This document shows, piece by piece, positions 42,401 through 52,462 of a stretch of 64,000 nt of DNA. Source of the DNA: UBA1494_A sp963973975 (GTDB lineage: Bacteria > Bacteroidota > Bacteroidia > Flavobacteriales_E > Vicingaceae); assembly GCA_963973975.1 (NCBI GenBank), contig CAXBCF010000005.1:62001-126000 (forward strand), written 5' to 3'. Both the position numbers and the translations under genes were made by a program. Below the pieces are notes generated by a model. The model did no database searches and had not been told where the DNA came from. It saw nothing but the letters and a program-made list of their open reading frames with translations. Each line of letters starts with the position of its first letter. The stretch's first letter is position 1.

Positions 42401-42555
42401 ATGAGGTTGCAGTTCTAGATTTTAAAACAGGCGATGCGCTTCCATCTCATAGTAATCAGGTTGAGATTTACAAAAACCTGTTGCAACAAACAACAAATAT
42501 AAAAGTGAAGGGATACTTGCTTTATACTGAAAAAGTTGATTTAATTGAAGTTTAA
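39406..42555 (+). CDS. UvrD/AddA-like helicase with C-terminal nuclease domain
   Basis: 1049 residues. Walker A FKSSAGSGKTFTLV at 7-20, Walker B LMIDEFQDTSVLQF, motif III VGDAKQAIYRFRGGEV, motif IV LDQNFRSSPNIV, motif V VSIMTIHKSKGLEFPIVIYP and motif VI YVAFTRASNRLYIL. The C-terminus has VAVLDFKTGD with a following Q-x-x-Y-like segment, the RecB/AddA-family nuclease core. It should process double-strand breaks for RecA loading. The AddB-type partner expected nearby is not in the window: the next gene is convergent and unrelated. Overlap with miaA by 4 bp suggests coupling. Confidence 0.9.
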   Translation: MKKFKVFKSSAGSGKTFTLVKEFLKICLRTKNPFAFTTILAITFTNKATFEMKGRVVAALETLSGEEANTVLADILSVELELSHSEIAARSKVLLAHILHNYADLNISTIDKFSHKILRTFAKDLGLSINFQVEIKEEQLLLDVIREMMDQVGRDELVSDLLLRYVDFRMQEEKSWKLENELHKFSRSLIGEQSTEYLKSLRNKSVKDFQTFQAEYKKNNQIFENQLIAISKKAMDLIDKAGVDNASFAGTAKISIYFRRHLNLEFFPTSTQLTTNVEKNNWYSGKCTSAQKGAIDSISNELTKLFYETEKLLEEEQADYLARRELLKQSHNLALINQIEKRFATLKASENLLNISDFNRLIAGVVLNEPIPFIYERLGEKYKHLMIDEFQDTSVLQFLNLLPLLEESLAKGHENLIVGDAKQAIYRFRGGEVDQFAQMPFYKENELMKNDLVQFRMQSLQANYSEEQLDQNFRSSPNIVQFNNQFFDFVKQGISNPRLKAIFEGHEQTPVKKNPEGYVEISFLEGKSEELDLEYADLSYQKILQALEDGYSLKDIAVLCRKKADGVKIADYLKQNGISIISSEALLIAKYPKVEFLVNLLKWMFLPEDDFVKKEICLFLYENGFVKDQSLNAFYNSVFKNGKTINQLFQELGIEFSRLNQLGVFETVEALIRHFGMNMEYDLYLQFLLDNVFDFTNKHGSDVNAFLLWWEDNKQSLSLDIPDDLDAVSIMTIHKSKGLEFPIVIYPFANEAVEFSSLYKQNLLWVKTAIPPEIPIPFALSEFNSNLEKSSLKQYFDEELIKKEIDLINQTYVAFTRASNRLYILSNKPEKAPKDLLNLYKLLMDFTSQGFFIETSSNSFAFGDLQKGDAESNKTIQVENDINLKFISESWETKLKVSKEGVFENMFNQESKDYGIQIHMIMSKLNAAESLKQVLTTFELSGQISSLEKQDLQLKLENLLQDSKVRRYFEKSSYSKREVALTDGKGGIFIPDRVVYFKDEVAVLDFKTGDALPSHSNQVEIYKNLLQQTTNIKVKGYLLYTEKVDLIEV

Positions 42556-42571
42556 CGGATTTTTCATTAAA

Positions 42572-45500
42572 CTATCTCAAAAGACTGATATTCCCTTTTT
42601 TCGACAATACTTTATCTCCAAAAGTGAGTGCTTCAACAGTATAAATGTAGGTTTCCATATTTTGGGGTTCTCCTCTGTAAGTTCCATCCCAACCTATATT
42701 AAAATCATTGGTTTCAAAAACTAATTCTCCAAAACGATTGTAAATTTTGAAAGCCAACAATTCTTTTAATCCTGCGCCCTTTGCATAAATTACATCATTA
42801 ACTCCGTCTCCATTTGGAGTGAAGGTGCTGGGAACATCTAAGGTAAATAATTCAATTACTTCAATGTTGATCGTGTCCGTAATAAAAAAGCAACCCAAAG
42901 AATCGCTGATTTCAACAATGTATGTTTGAGATTTTAATGGATTAGCAATAGGATTTGGGCAATCGTCACAACTTAAACCTTCTGAGGGAGTCCATTTATA
43001 AATAAACCCAATCCCTGCAGATACATTTAGTTGTAGTTTTTCACCAACTATTATTGTGGTATCCTGAAGTGAATTAAAGTTAGGTTTTTGTTGAACTTTA
43101 ACGAAAATAGTAGCAGAATCTATACAGTTAAAAACATTTGACACTTGGACTAAATAGGATGTATTGGTAATTGGATAGGCTAAAACTATTGGATTTGTTG
43201 ATGAGCTGAGACTTGAGTCAGGTTGCCATAAATAGTTTATTCCGCCTTGTGCAGCTAATTGAACAGTATCGCCAATGCAAATAAATTCATTATCAGAAAC
43301 TATTGCAGTAGGTTTTGGTCGAGCAATAATGTCCTTTCTTGCTGTATCTCTACAGCCATTTTCAGAACTAATTTCTAAGCTTATTGAATACCTCCCTGCT
43401 TCATTGTAAGTTATTGAAGGATTAGGCTCTGTAGAGTTACTTCCATCACCAAAACGCCATAAAAAGTTATTCTCTCCACGAGAATTTTTGTTCAAATTGA
43501 TCCTTAAAGGAACGCAACCACTGTCAACAGAAACTGTAAAATCAGAAAAAATATCAAAGACAAAAAGTTCTTCTTCTAATGCTACTGTACAAGTACCTGT
43601 TGTATCTGTAAGGATTAAACTCGGCTTGATTAAACCTGTTCTGTTGTAATTGTGAAAAACTGGATTTCCTGCAGAGCTGTTTCCATCTCCAAAATCCCAA
43701 AGAAAGCTTGCTACATTATCAAAGCTTGTAATTTCAAACCTTACGAGTTCATTGATGCAAATAGTATCTTTATCAATGTTGAAATCTGCAATTGGACCTC
43801 TTGTGTTAATATATTGGGACTTTAAAATACTGTCTGTGCAGCCATTGGGAGTTGTAACTTTTAAGAATACATCAAAGCTGCCTGGTCGGGTATAATTTGC
43901 AAAAGGATTTTTAAGAATTGAACTAGCTCCATTACCAAACCTCCATTCCCATTGGCTGATGTTTCCAGTACTTATATCAGTAAAGTTTACACCAAGTGGA
44001 TAGCAGTCAGAGTCTAATGTGTCTGCTACAAAATCAATAGAAGGTATTCCTTCAACTTGAATCAAGTTGGGTTTAACATGTTCTATTAAACAACCATTGT
44101 TATCAATTAAAAATAGACGAACTGTATAAGTTCCGGTATCTTGATATCGATGACTTACAAATTCATTGTTGTTTACTAGTTGTGTTCCATCTCCAAAATC
44201 CCAAGTAAATTGAGGATTGGTAGCGGTTGAAGTATTTCTAAAAGTAACAGAATCTCCTTTGCAGATCCTTGGATTACCAGATAAAAAACTTAGGTTATTT
44301 TCTTCGATTACGATTAAGTCTTTTACTAAAATAGAATCTTCGCACCCCACAGAGTCCCTTATATAAAGAAAAACATTATAGTTACCAATATCTAAATAGC
44401 TTGAAGTGTCTGACTTTAAAAAGGATGTATCATTATTTCCAAAGTGCCACCTCCACGACACAATGGTTGTATCTGTAATTGAAATATCCTCAAATGCTAC
44501 TCTTAATGGGTTGCAATTTTGAATAATCGTAGTATCTATTTGGGCAATTGTTTTGGAAACAAATATGGTATCGAAAAAGGAAAATAGACAACCATTTCGA
44601 TCTTCAACTAGCAATTCGATTCCAATGATCCCATTTGTATCGAGTGGTAGTAAACTAGTAGTACCTGAGCCAAATTGAATGCCTTCGGCAAACCAAGTGA
44701 TATTTTTAAATATTACTTCACTTCTCGATTCAAAAATTGCTGTATCTCTAAAGCAAAAATTTCTACCATTTTTAAATATTTCAGTACTGTTTATATCTGA
44801 AAAACTAATACTATCAAGCCAAATTGAAGTGTCACATCCGCTGGTGTTGTTAAATGCTCTCAATGTAACATAGTATAGCGAGTCTTTAGAATATTGGTGG
44901 GTTGGCGTTTCATTTGTTGTGTCCAAAGCACTGCCATCACCAAAGTCCCATGCAAACCAAGTAGCACCCCTAATAACCCCTTCAAAGAAAACGGTTCGAT
45001 CCAAACAACCCAAATTACTAATTGATGGTAGAAATCTTGCGATAGGACCTAAAACATAAAAAGCAGAATCAATAGTAATAAAAGTATCACAACCAAATGA
45101 AGTGGATTTTAAACTCACACTAGCGTAACCTGTATCTTTGTGAATTGGTGTATATTCAGTCTTTTCATCTTCTAAATCAAAACCATTAAGATAGGTTGTA
45201 AAAAATTCATATTTCTGAATAAGACTTGAAGATGATGTAACTTTTAGGAGAGGTAATGTATCATTTATTTCCATACCACAAACTGTATCAGCAGTTACAA
45301 TGAAGGATGGAAATATTTTTGTACCACCTCTAATATAAAGTGTATCTGAAGCTATGCAACCTAAGTCATTTTCTACTTTTAAAAATAATTTATTATTATT
45401 TGTATCTAGAAAAGTGAAATTTTGAGTTGTATCTGAAAAGCCTGTATCAACACCATTTAAGTTCCAATTCCAAGTTAATCCGGATTGATAACCAACTGTA

Positions 45501-46939
45501 TTATGACTAAAGATTCCAAATAGTGGTACACAACCGCCCCAAAAATTATTTTCAATATTTTCCAAATTGTGAAATGAGTCAACTGGTTCAATAAGAGTAT
45601 TTAGGAGATTAATTTGTCGATTTGAATCCAAGACCAATGTGTCGCTACAACCTCGATTACTCCAAACAACTAAAGAGTCAGTGTAATATCCATTTCTAAA
45701 GTCGAATGGGCGACTTAAATGATACATTTCAAATATGGAGTCAATGTCATTAATAAATACTTTTCTACTAAACATACCGTAGTCAAAAATCCATTTTGAG
45801 CTGTCAGCGTTAGTAGAATTATTAAAAAATTGAATGGTGTCATTGTATTGACAAATGATACTTCGAGACATACTGTAATCAGCAATTACTTTTTGAACGT
45901 GAATCGTATCAGTGGTATCTCTCAAGCAATTGCTTCCCGCAGAGACAAGTAATCGAACTACATAAGTACCTGAATCTTGATAGACTTTTGTTGGCTCTTT
46001 TTGATTGGAAGTGGTACCATCACCAAAGCGCCAATTATAGATATTGGCTCCAGTAGAATTATTTTCAAAAGTGATTGGTTCACCCACACAGAATTCTTTT
46101 TTAGGGAGAGAAATTAGTGCTTTGGTGTTTTCCAATCGAATATGCTCACTAAAAAACAGGGTGTCACTACAATTAGGGTCGGCAGTAATTAGGGTAACAT
46201 CATATCGTCCAAAACCTCTGTATTGATGAATAGGATTAGCTTGATTCGAAGAATCTCCATCTCCGAAATACCATTTATAAGTTAAATTATTACCTTGAGA
46301 AGTGTTGATGAAATTAACTGTAAGACTATCATCACAACTAACTATTCGACCTGCTGTGGTAAAATTTGCTAAAGGTGGAGTAGTAACATTGATTGTTGGT
46401 TTAGTAATGAAATTACTGCACCCATTACGATCAATTACTTGAAGAGATGCGGGAAAGCTCCCTCCAATTTGATAAACATGATTTGGGTTTCCAATTCCAC
46501 TTTTGTCACCATCTCCAAAATCCCATATAAAACGTTGTATACTTGTATCTCCGATTGTTGAAGTATTAGTAAAGGAAACTAAAAGTGGTGCGCAGCCAGA
46601 TGTAGGGTTGTATGTGTAATTTGCTTGAGGTCTGCTATAAACAACAATGAAGTTCGTTTTTGTAATAACATCGCTTGAAGAAGCATTGCTCACAGTTAGG
46701 CGAACAGTATATTTTCCTGGGGCTGTGTAATTGGCAACTGGGTTTTGAAGTGTTGAAGTGTTGTTATTGCCAAAGTCCCACAACCATGAAGTTGGATTGC
46801 CTGTTGATTGGTCAGTAAAATTTACCCCAGCAATCGAGCCACATCCTTTGGTACTGTCAGCTGTAAAATCTGCATTTAATTGTGCTGTTATTGTAGTTGA
46901 ACTGAATATAAAAAGAAAAAAGAAATAGAGTTTTCTCAT
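42572..46939 (-). CDS. Giant PKD-repeat surface protein with type B T9SS C-terminal domain (copy 1)
   Basis: About 1455 residues from ATG 46939 (MRKLYFFFLFIFSSTTITAQ, a signal peptide). A frame to 46969 exists but lacks a sensible leader. It holds about ten or eleven PKD repeats, recognisable by W-x-F/L-x-FG-(D/N)-G cores (for example WLWDFGNNNTSTLQNPVANY, FIWDFGDGDKSGIGNPNHVY), separated by Cys-containing strands. The end (PSTFTPNGDGVNDVIYAKGA ... VEALTFGDKVLSKKGNISLL) is the gliding-motility-associated C-terminal domain. It should be exported by T9SS and act as an adhesin or SprB-like filament. It has the same layout as the gene upstream. Confidence 0.9.
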   Translation of the reverse strand: MRKLYFFFLFIFSSTTITAQLNADFTADSTKGCGSIAGVNFTDQSTGNPTSWLWDFGNNNTSTLQNPVANYTAPGKYTVRLTVSNASSSDVITKTNFIVVYSRPQANYTYNPTSGCAPLLVSFTNTSTIGDTSIQRFIWDFGDGDKSGIGNPNHVYQIGGSFPASLQVIDRNGCSNFITKPTINVTTPPLANFTTAGRIVSCDDSLTVNFINTSQGNNLTYKWYFGDGDSSNQANPIHQYRGFGRYDVTLITADPNCSDTLFFSEHIRLENTKALISLPKKEFCVGEPITFENNSTGANIYNWRFGDGTTSNQKEPTKVYQDSGTYVVRLLVSAGSNCLRDTTDTIHVQKVIADYSMSRSIICQYNDTIQFFNNSTNADSSKWIFDYGMFSRKVFINDIDSIFEMYHLSRPFDFRNGYYTDSLVVWSNRGCSDTLVLDSNRQINLLNTLIEPVDSFHNLENIENNFWGGCVPLFGIFSHNTVGYQSGLTWNWNLNGVDTGFSDTTQNFTFLDTNNNKLFLKVENDLGCIASDTLYIRGGTKIFPSFIVTADTVCGMEINDTLPLLKVTSSSSLIQKYEFFTTYLNGFDLEDEKTEYTPIHKDTGYASVSLKSTSFGCDTFITIDSAFYVLGPIARFLPSISNLGCLDRTVFFEGVIRGATWFAWDFGDGSALDTTNETPTHQYSKDSLYYVTLRAFNNTSGCDTSIWLDSISFSDINSTEIFKNGRNFCFRDTAIFESRSEVIFKNITWFAEGIQFGSGTTSLLPLDTNGIIGIELLVEDRNGCLFSFFDTIFVSKTIAQIDTTIIQNCNPLRVAFEDISITDTTIVSWRWHFGNNDTSFLKSDTSSYLDIGNYNVFLYIRDSVGCEDSILVKDLIVIEENNLSFLSGNPRICKGDSVTFRNTSTATNPQFTWDFGDGTQLVNNNEFVSHRYQDTGTYTVRLFLIDNNGCLIEHVKPNLIQVEGIPSIDFVADTLDSDCYPLGVNFTDISTGNISQWEWRFGNGASSILKNPFANYTRPGSFDVFLKVTTPNGCTDSILKSQYINTRGPIADFNIDKDTICINELVRFEITSFDNVASFLWDFGDGNSSAGNPVFHNYNRTGLIKPSLILTDTTGTCTVALEEELFVFDIFSDFTVSVDSGCVPLRINLNKNSRGENNFLWRFGDGSNSTEPNPSITYNEAGRYSISLEISSENGCRDTARKDIIARPKPTAIVSDNEFICIGDTVQLAAQGGINYLWQPDSSLSSSTNPIVLAYPITNTSYLVQVSNVFNCIDSATIFVKVQQKPNFNSLQDTTIIVGEKLQLNVSAGIGFIYKWTPSEGLSCDDCPNPIANPLKSQTYIVEISDSLGCFFITDTINIEVIELFTLDVPSTFTPNGDGVNDVIYAKGAGLKELLAFKIYNRFGELVFETNDFNIGWDGTYRGEPQNMETYIYTVEALTFGDKVLSKKGNISLLR

Positions 46940-46994
46940 GAATTTATTTACACATAATTTTAGTTTCAAAGAAACTGAACAAATAGCACTTAAA

Positions 46995-49900
46995 TCATTT
47001 TATTAGATTAATGTTTCCTTTTTTTGTCAAAACTTTTCCACCAAAGGACAGTGCTTCAACTGTGTAGACATATGTCTCTACATTTTGAGTTTTACCGTTA
47101 TAAGTGCCATCCCATCCTATCTCAAAATCATTGCTTTCAAATATTAACTCTCCAAAACGATTGTAAATTTTAAAAGACAATAATTCTTTTAATCCCCAAC
47201 CCTTTACAAAGATAATATCGTTAACTCCATCATTATTTGGGCTAAATGCAGATGGAACATCCAATGAAAACTTTTCTAAAATTCGAAAGTAAACTGAATC
47301 TTGATAATTAAAACAACCAGCCGTATCATTGATTGTGATAATGTAATTTCGGTCTTTAAGTGGTTGAACTTTTGGACGAGGACATTCGCTACAATTTAGC
47401 TCAATTTTTGGTGACCATTGATAAGAAAATTCATCTCCTGTAAATACATCTAAGTCATAGGATTCTCCGATAATTAACTCAACTGAGTCAGGGAGTTCTT
47501 CAGGTTTTGGAGCTTTTTGAACTAAAACTTCAATTAAAGCTGTGTCTGAACATCCAAAATCTGTAATTGCTTGTACTTCGTAAATCACGCTGCTGTTTGG
47601 ATAAGCTAAAACATTTCCAATAGTATTATTAGATAAATTGAAATTTGGTAGCCATAAATAGCGATCACCTCCACTAGCTGTCAAAAGTACGGTGTCACCT
47701 TCACATATAAGTAAGTTTTCAGAAAGAGTAATTGCTGGTTTTTCATAAACCTCAATCACTGTTCTAGCGGTATCAAAACAACCATTTAAAGAAGTTACTT
47801 CATGATTAACAATATATGTTCCTCCAGTGTTATAGGTGTAACTAGGATTTGAAATGTTTGAAGTATTTCCGTCACCAAATCGCCATAAGAAATTGTCGTC
47901 ACCTGTTGAACGTTTTAAAAAGTTGACTGTTAGAGGAGCACAACCTGAATCTACTGAGTTAATAAAATCAGCTTTCACTGCAAATACAAATAACTGATCA
48001 TCAAAAGTGACAGTGCAAGTTCCTGCAGAATTTGTAATAACTAGCGTTGGCTGAATATTTCCTATCCTTGAATAAATATGAGAAGTTGGATTATCGGTAC
48101 TTGTATTACCATCACCAAAGTTCCAAGTGAATGATTGCAATGATTCTGTTGCAGTGAAACTAAAATTCACTACTTCATTGACACAAACACTATCTTTATC
48201 GATTAAAATTGTAGCAACTGGACCTTCTGTTTGAATGTAATCAGGTTTCATTAAGCTATCTGTACAACCATTTTGTGTTTCAACTCTAAGAGACACATCA
48301 AAGTCACCTGGAAGAACATAATTGTGAAATGGGTCCTGCAGTGAAGAACTGGCTCCATTTCCAAACTTCCAAAACCATTGATTGATATCACCTTCCGATA
48401 GGTCAGTGAAGCTAACAGCAAGTGGAAAACATTCTGATTGAGTTGTATCAGCATTAAAATCTACTTTAGAAACCTCTTCCACTTTAACATAGCCTGTTTT
48501 TATCATTTGAAATCGACAATTTTCAACATCAAATCCACTTAATGTAACAGTATAAGTTCCTCTTTGGCTGTATTGATAGTTGATAAATTCATTATTGGAG
48601 TTTATGGTTGTGTTATCGCCAAAGTCCCACTCATATTGAAGCCCTGGATATAAAAATAAATTCCTAAAAGTAACATTATCACCTAAACAAATAGCGGTAT
48701 TTTGACTTTCAAAGTCTACTTCTTTTTTTTCAATTCGAATGAAATTTTTTAATGTGTCGGTAGCAGTACAACCAAGAATATCCTGAACAGTTAATGAAAC
48801 ATCTAAAGTATCAGGTTGAAGAAATCTTCTAATAGGATTTTGACGATTAGAACTTGTACCATTTCCAAAATCCCATCTCCATTGCGTTAAAGTTGTATCA
48901 GAATTAGTTAAATCATTGAATCGAATTTCCCATGGAAAGCATTTAGAAATTAAGGTTGTATCAAAATTAACTTGGGGCTTAAAAACATAAACAGTATCCC
49001 TAAAAGTAGTATCACATCCCATTTTGTCTTTCATTACAAGTGTAATGTAATTAGGTCCAATTGAGTTTAAAGGATAGTTTACCACTTGATCTGTTTTTTC
49101 TTCGGGATGGCTAGAAAGAGTCCATTCAAAACTTGGAATAGGCAATGTTGTTTGTACACTTAAATTTAAATTTTCTCCCAAACAGAAGTTTCTTTTATTT
49201 GTAACGATGGAAGTGTTTGAAAAGTCTAGAAATTCAACAATAGTTGATAATCTTACAGAATCACATCTATTGGAGTCATTATATGCTGTTAATGAAACAG
49301 TATAACTTGTATTAAATGCAGGAAATATATGTGTTAGAAAGGTATCAGTTGTGTTTAAAGGGCTTCCATCACCGAAATCCCACTCAAAACGGTTGGCACC
49401 TTTAACAAAACTCCCAAAAAATTCTTTTCGTTTGAAACAGCCTGAGTCTTCAGCAACATTTAACCAAAAGTTCATCTTTGGTCCCATTGAATAGTAAGCA
49501 GAATCGACTGTAACTGTTGTATCACACCCAAATGAACTAATTGTTAAGGTTGCATTCACATATCCCGTATCTAATTGATTTACAATTATTGCATCTTTTC
49601 TATTTCTTTCTATCTCTATTGAATCATTTATATAAGGGTAGTTTACTTTGAAAAAATATTTTTGAATTTGATTATCATCAGTCGAAGAGCTTGTTAGTAT
49701 TATGAGTTCATTGTTTTGAGCACATACACTGTCTTCAGAAAAAATTAAGGAAGGGTTTTGTGGAACACCTGCGCGAATAAATACAGAGTCAGTCACATCA
49801 CAGCCTGCAGAATTTTTAACTCTTAAAGTGACTCGATATCTATTGGTATCTAAATAAGTAACTGTTGGTGGAAATTGCAAATCGCTGGTATCTCCATTTC

Positions 49901-51404
49901 CAAAATCCCAATGAAATGTATTAACTGATGGTGATAATGGTGGGCTTGTTTTAAAATCTGCATAAAGCGGTAAACAGCTACCAAATGTGTTGGGATTTAC
50001 AACTTTTGGTGCAGAATCTGATTCAATTACATTAATAAGAAAATCTAAAATAGTTACATTTCTAAAAGAATTTGATAGTGTTCGACCGACACAACCTTCT
50101 TTACTAATAGCAGTTAGAGAATCTAAAAAATCACCATTGGTATATGGGTAAAATTGAGAGTCAAATAGCCTAACTGTGTCAACTGTCGATAAAGTTGTTC
50201 GTCTTCTATATTCTAAATCGGGAAGTGCAAATCCCCAAATCAATGTTTCTGCATTTATAGATTGGTTAACATACTTAAATGTATCTGTGCGTTTACAAAC
50301 AGTATTAGGACTAAAACTGAAATCGGCAATTACTTTTTGAACGTATATGGTATCTGTTATGCTGTCAATACAGTTTGAACTTAAAGAAGCTGTCAAACGA
50401 ATGATAAAAAAACCGGAATCTTGATAAACTTTAATAGGCTCTTCATTAGTTGAAAAAGTTCCATCACCAAAATCCCAAGAAAAATTATTTGAGCCTAATG
50501 AATTATTTGAAAAAGTAATAGAATCTCCTACACAGAAAAACTTCTTTGGAAGATTAAAGATAGCATCTGTTATCTCTAATCGAACATAATTTTCTAAAAA
50601 TAATGTATCGCTACAATCAATACTGTTAGCAATTAGCGTGACATCATATTGGCCAAATCCATTATAAGTATGCGTAGGATTTGCTAGAGTAGAAGTTTGA
50701 CCATCACCAAAATCCCAAAAATAGCTTAATATGGTGCCTTGAGAAGTATTTACAAAAGAAACTTGGTGTGTATTATTGCATGATACAGGGGAAGCTTGAG
50801 TAATAAATTCAGCTTTTAAAGTTGAAAGCACAGTAACATTTGTTTTTGATTTTACATCAGAACAACCATTTCTGTCAATTACTTGTAAAGAAGTTGGATA
50901 GCTTCCTGAATTGAGGTATGTGTGAGTAGGATTAGCACCGTTCTCAGGAGGTGAACCATCACCAAAATCCCAGATATATGATTGAATTGCTGTATCTCCA
51001 AGACTAACATTATTTGAAAAATTTACTGATAATGGGGCACAACCACTATCTGGACTAAAAGAATAATCGGATACTGGTTCATTAAAAACTTTAATATACT
51101 GGATTTTGGTGATTGAATCTGTTCTAGTGCCATCGCTTACAACTAAGGTTACATTATAACGTCCTGGGGAATTGTAATTTGCCACAGGGTTTTGTAATTG
51201 GGAAAAACTTCCGTTTCCAAAATTCCAGTTCCATGAAGAGATAGATCCGGTAGATAAATCAGTAAACCGAACATTGCTTAAAAAGTCACAACCTCTAGTG
51301 GTGTCGGCAGAAAAATTAGGAGTAATTTGAGCAAATGATAAATTTATTTGGAATACATGAGCAACCAAAAAAAATAAAATGAGTCTATAGAATGAATTTT
51401 TCAT
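46995..51404 (-). CDS. Giant PKD-repeat surface protein with type B T9SS C-terminal domain (copy 2)
   Basis: 1469 residues with a signal peptide (FLVAHVFQINLSFA). It has about eleven PKD repeats (for example WNWNFGNGSFSQLQNPVANY, YIWDFGDGSPPENGANPTHT) in the same order and spacing as copy 1. It ends with PSAFSPNNDGVNDIIFVKGW and a matching type B C-terminal domain. The two genes are in tandem with 55 bp between, a clear duplication that has diverged. Its 5' end faces the PorP/SprF-like gene, which together with the OmpA-family gene likely supports its secretion and anchoring. Confidence 0.9.
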   Translation of the reverse strand: MKNSFYRLILFFLVAHVFQINLSFAQITPNFSADTTRGCDFLSNVRFTDLSTGSISSWNWNFGNGSFSQLQNPVANYNSPGRYNVTLVVSDGTRTDSITKIQYIKVFNEPVSDYSFSPDSGCAPLSVNFSNNVSLGDTAIQSYIWDFGDGSPPENGANPTHTYLNSGSYPTSLQVIDRNGCSDVKSKTNVTVLSTLKAEFITQASPVSCNNTHQVSFVNTSQGTILSYFWDFGDGQTSTLANPTHTYNGFGQYDVTLIANSIDCSDTLFLENYVRLEITDAIFNLPKKFFCVGDSITFSNNSLGSNNFSWDFGDGTFSTNEEPIKVYQDSGFFIIRLTASLSSNCIDSITDTIYVQKVIADFSFSPNTVCKRTDTFKYVNQSINAETLIWGFALPDLEYRRRTTLSTVDTVRLFDSQFYPYTNGDFLDSLTAISKEGCVGRTLSNSFRNVTILDFLINVIESDSAPKVVNPNTFGSCLPLYADFKTSPPLSPSVNTFHWDFGNGDTSDLQFPPTVTYLDTNRYRVTLRVKNSAGCDVTDSVFIRAGVPQNPSLIFSEDSVCAQNNELIILTSSSTDDNQIQKYFFKVNYPYINDSIEIERNRKDAIIVNQLDTGYVNATLTISSFGCDTTVTVDSAYYSMGPKMNFWLNVAEDSGCFKRKEFFGSFVKGANRFEWDFGDGSPLNTTDTFLTHIFPAFNTSYTVSLTAYNDSNRCDSVRLSTIVEFLDFSNTSIVTNKRNFCLGENLNLSVQTTLPIPSFEWTLSSHPEEKTDQVVNYPLNSIGPNYITLVMKDKMGCDTTFRDTVYVFKPQVNFDTTLISKCFPWEIRFNDLTNSDTTLTQWRWDFGNGTSSNRQNPIRRFLQPDTLDVSLTVQDILGCTATDTLKNFIRIEKKEVDFESQNTAICLGDNVTFRNLFLYPGLQYEWDFGDNTTINSNNEFINYQYSQRGTYTVTLSGFDVENCRFQMIKTGYVKVEEVSKVDFNADTTQSECFPLAVSFTDLSEGDINQWFWKFGNGASSSLQDPFHNYVLPGDFDVSLRVETQNGCTDSLMKPDYIQTEGPVATILIDKDSVCVNEVVNFSFTATESLQSFTWNFGDGNTSTDNPTSHIYSRIGNIQPTLVITNSAGTCTVTFDDQLFVFAVKADFINSVDSGCAPLTVNFLKRSTGDDNFLWRFGDGNTSNISNPSYTYNTGGTYIVNHEVTSLNGCFDTARTVIEVYEKPAITLSENLLICEGDTVLLTASGGDRYLWLPNFNLSNNTIGNVLAYPNSSVIYEVQAITDFGCSDTALIEVLVQKAPKPEELPDSVELIIGESYDLDVFTGDEFSYQWSPKIELNCSECPRPKVQPLKDRNYIITINDTAGCFNYQDSVYFRILEKFSLDVPSAFSPNNDGVNDIIFVKGWGLKELLSFKIYNRFGELIFESNDFEIGWDGTYNGKTQNVETYVYTVEALSFGGKVLTKKGNINLIK

Positions 51405-51436
51405 TTAATTGCCCTAAAATAGATACCTTTATTATT

Positions 51437-52462
51437 GTGAAATATTGGATTAAATTAATAATTTTTAGCTTAACTTTCTTCGGATCCTTAAAACCATCCT
51501 ATAGTCAAGACGTGCATTTTTCTCAAAGGTTGGCTGCTGACCGTCAAAGAAATGTTGCTTTTACCAATCAATATGAAGGGAATTGGCAAGCAATGACCAT
51601 CTATAGGCAGCAATGGCAGTCAATTGGAGTGCCTTTCAACACTTCAGGTTTTTTCTTAACAAAAAAGATACATACTAAATTAACAGCCCTAGATTTTTTC
51701 GCAGGAGTCACTTTTTTAAACGACCAAAGTGGGGATGCTAAATTAAATTCAAATCAACTTTCATTTAATATTGGTGCTGCATATACTTATGGAAAGAATA
51801 TTTTTAGTCTTGCTGTTTCAAATTCTTTTGTTTTAAAAAGTTTTAGTCAAGCAGGTCTCACCTTTCCTTCACAGTATGATCGGAACGAAGGTCGATTTAA
51901 TGAAAGTTTTGATAATGGAGAAAACTTTGCTGGTGATAACCTTAATTATTATGATTTGGGTTTTGGCTTGCTATTTGAGCGAAAATTAAATGCACAATGG
52001 TTTTTGCGTTCTGGTTTTTCTATGCTGCATGTGAATGAAGCTACAGAATCGTTTTTTGATCAAGATAATGATAAGAATATGGGCTATGGATTTCAGTTTG
52101 TTGCTGATTACCTTTATTCTGAATACATTACTGTAGAGCCTTATTTATCTTTCTATCGAGCAAAAGGAGCATCAGAAACCATTTTAGGTTCAGCAGTAAT
52201 TTTTAATGCCAGTTCCTTCGGACCTGTAAATAACATAGCTCCTTTCCTATATTTACGAACAGGAGTTGATCGTTTAACTGATGCAATAATTTTAGGAAGT
52301 AGGGCTGACTTTAGCAATTTTCAAGTTGGAGCTTCTTATGACTTTAATGTATCTGAGCTGGAGATTGCTTCAAATTACAGAGGAGGTTTTGAATTGTCAT
52401 TACTATTTACATTGCCTGAAGAAAAATTAAAAACCAAAAGAATTCCTTGTGAACGCTATTAG
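51437..52462 (+). CDS. PorP/SprF-family T9SS outer-membrane protein
   Basis: About 341 residues from GTG 51437 (MKYWIKLIIFSLTFFGSLKP, signal peptide ending near SYSQ). The ATG at 51392 would overlap the divergent PKD gene and add an unlikely leader. The mature start DVHFSQRLAADRQRNVAFTN and QYEGNWQAMTIYRQQWQSIG are the PorP/SprF signature, followed by beta-barrel-like alternation. SprF-type proteins are needed to secrete or attach their neighbouring type B T9SS cargo. The stop overlaps the next gene by 14 bp. Confidence 0.88.
   Translation: MKYWIKLIIFSLTFFGSLKPSYSQDVHFSQRLAADRQRNVAFTNQYEGNWQAMTIYRQQWQSIGVPFNTSGFFLTKKIHTKLTALDFFAGVTFLNDQSGDAKLNSNQLSFNIGAAYTYGKNIFSLAVSNSFVLKSFSQAGLTFPSQYDRNEGRFNESFDNGENFAGDNLNYYDLGFGLLFERKLNAQWFLRSGFSMLHVNEATESFFDQDNDKNMGYGFQFVADYLYSEYITVEPYLSFYRAKGASETILGSAVIFNASSFGPVNNIAPFLYLRTGVDRLTDAIILGSRADFSNFQVGASYDFNVSELEIASNYRGGFELSLLFTLPEEKLKTKRIPCERY

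Noticed and set aside
51392..51436. ATG start for the PorP/SprF-like gene
   Set aside because: It would overlap the divergent PKD gene by 13 bp and place 15 residues before the signal peptide; GTG 51437 gives a normal signal.
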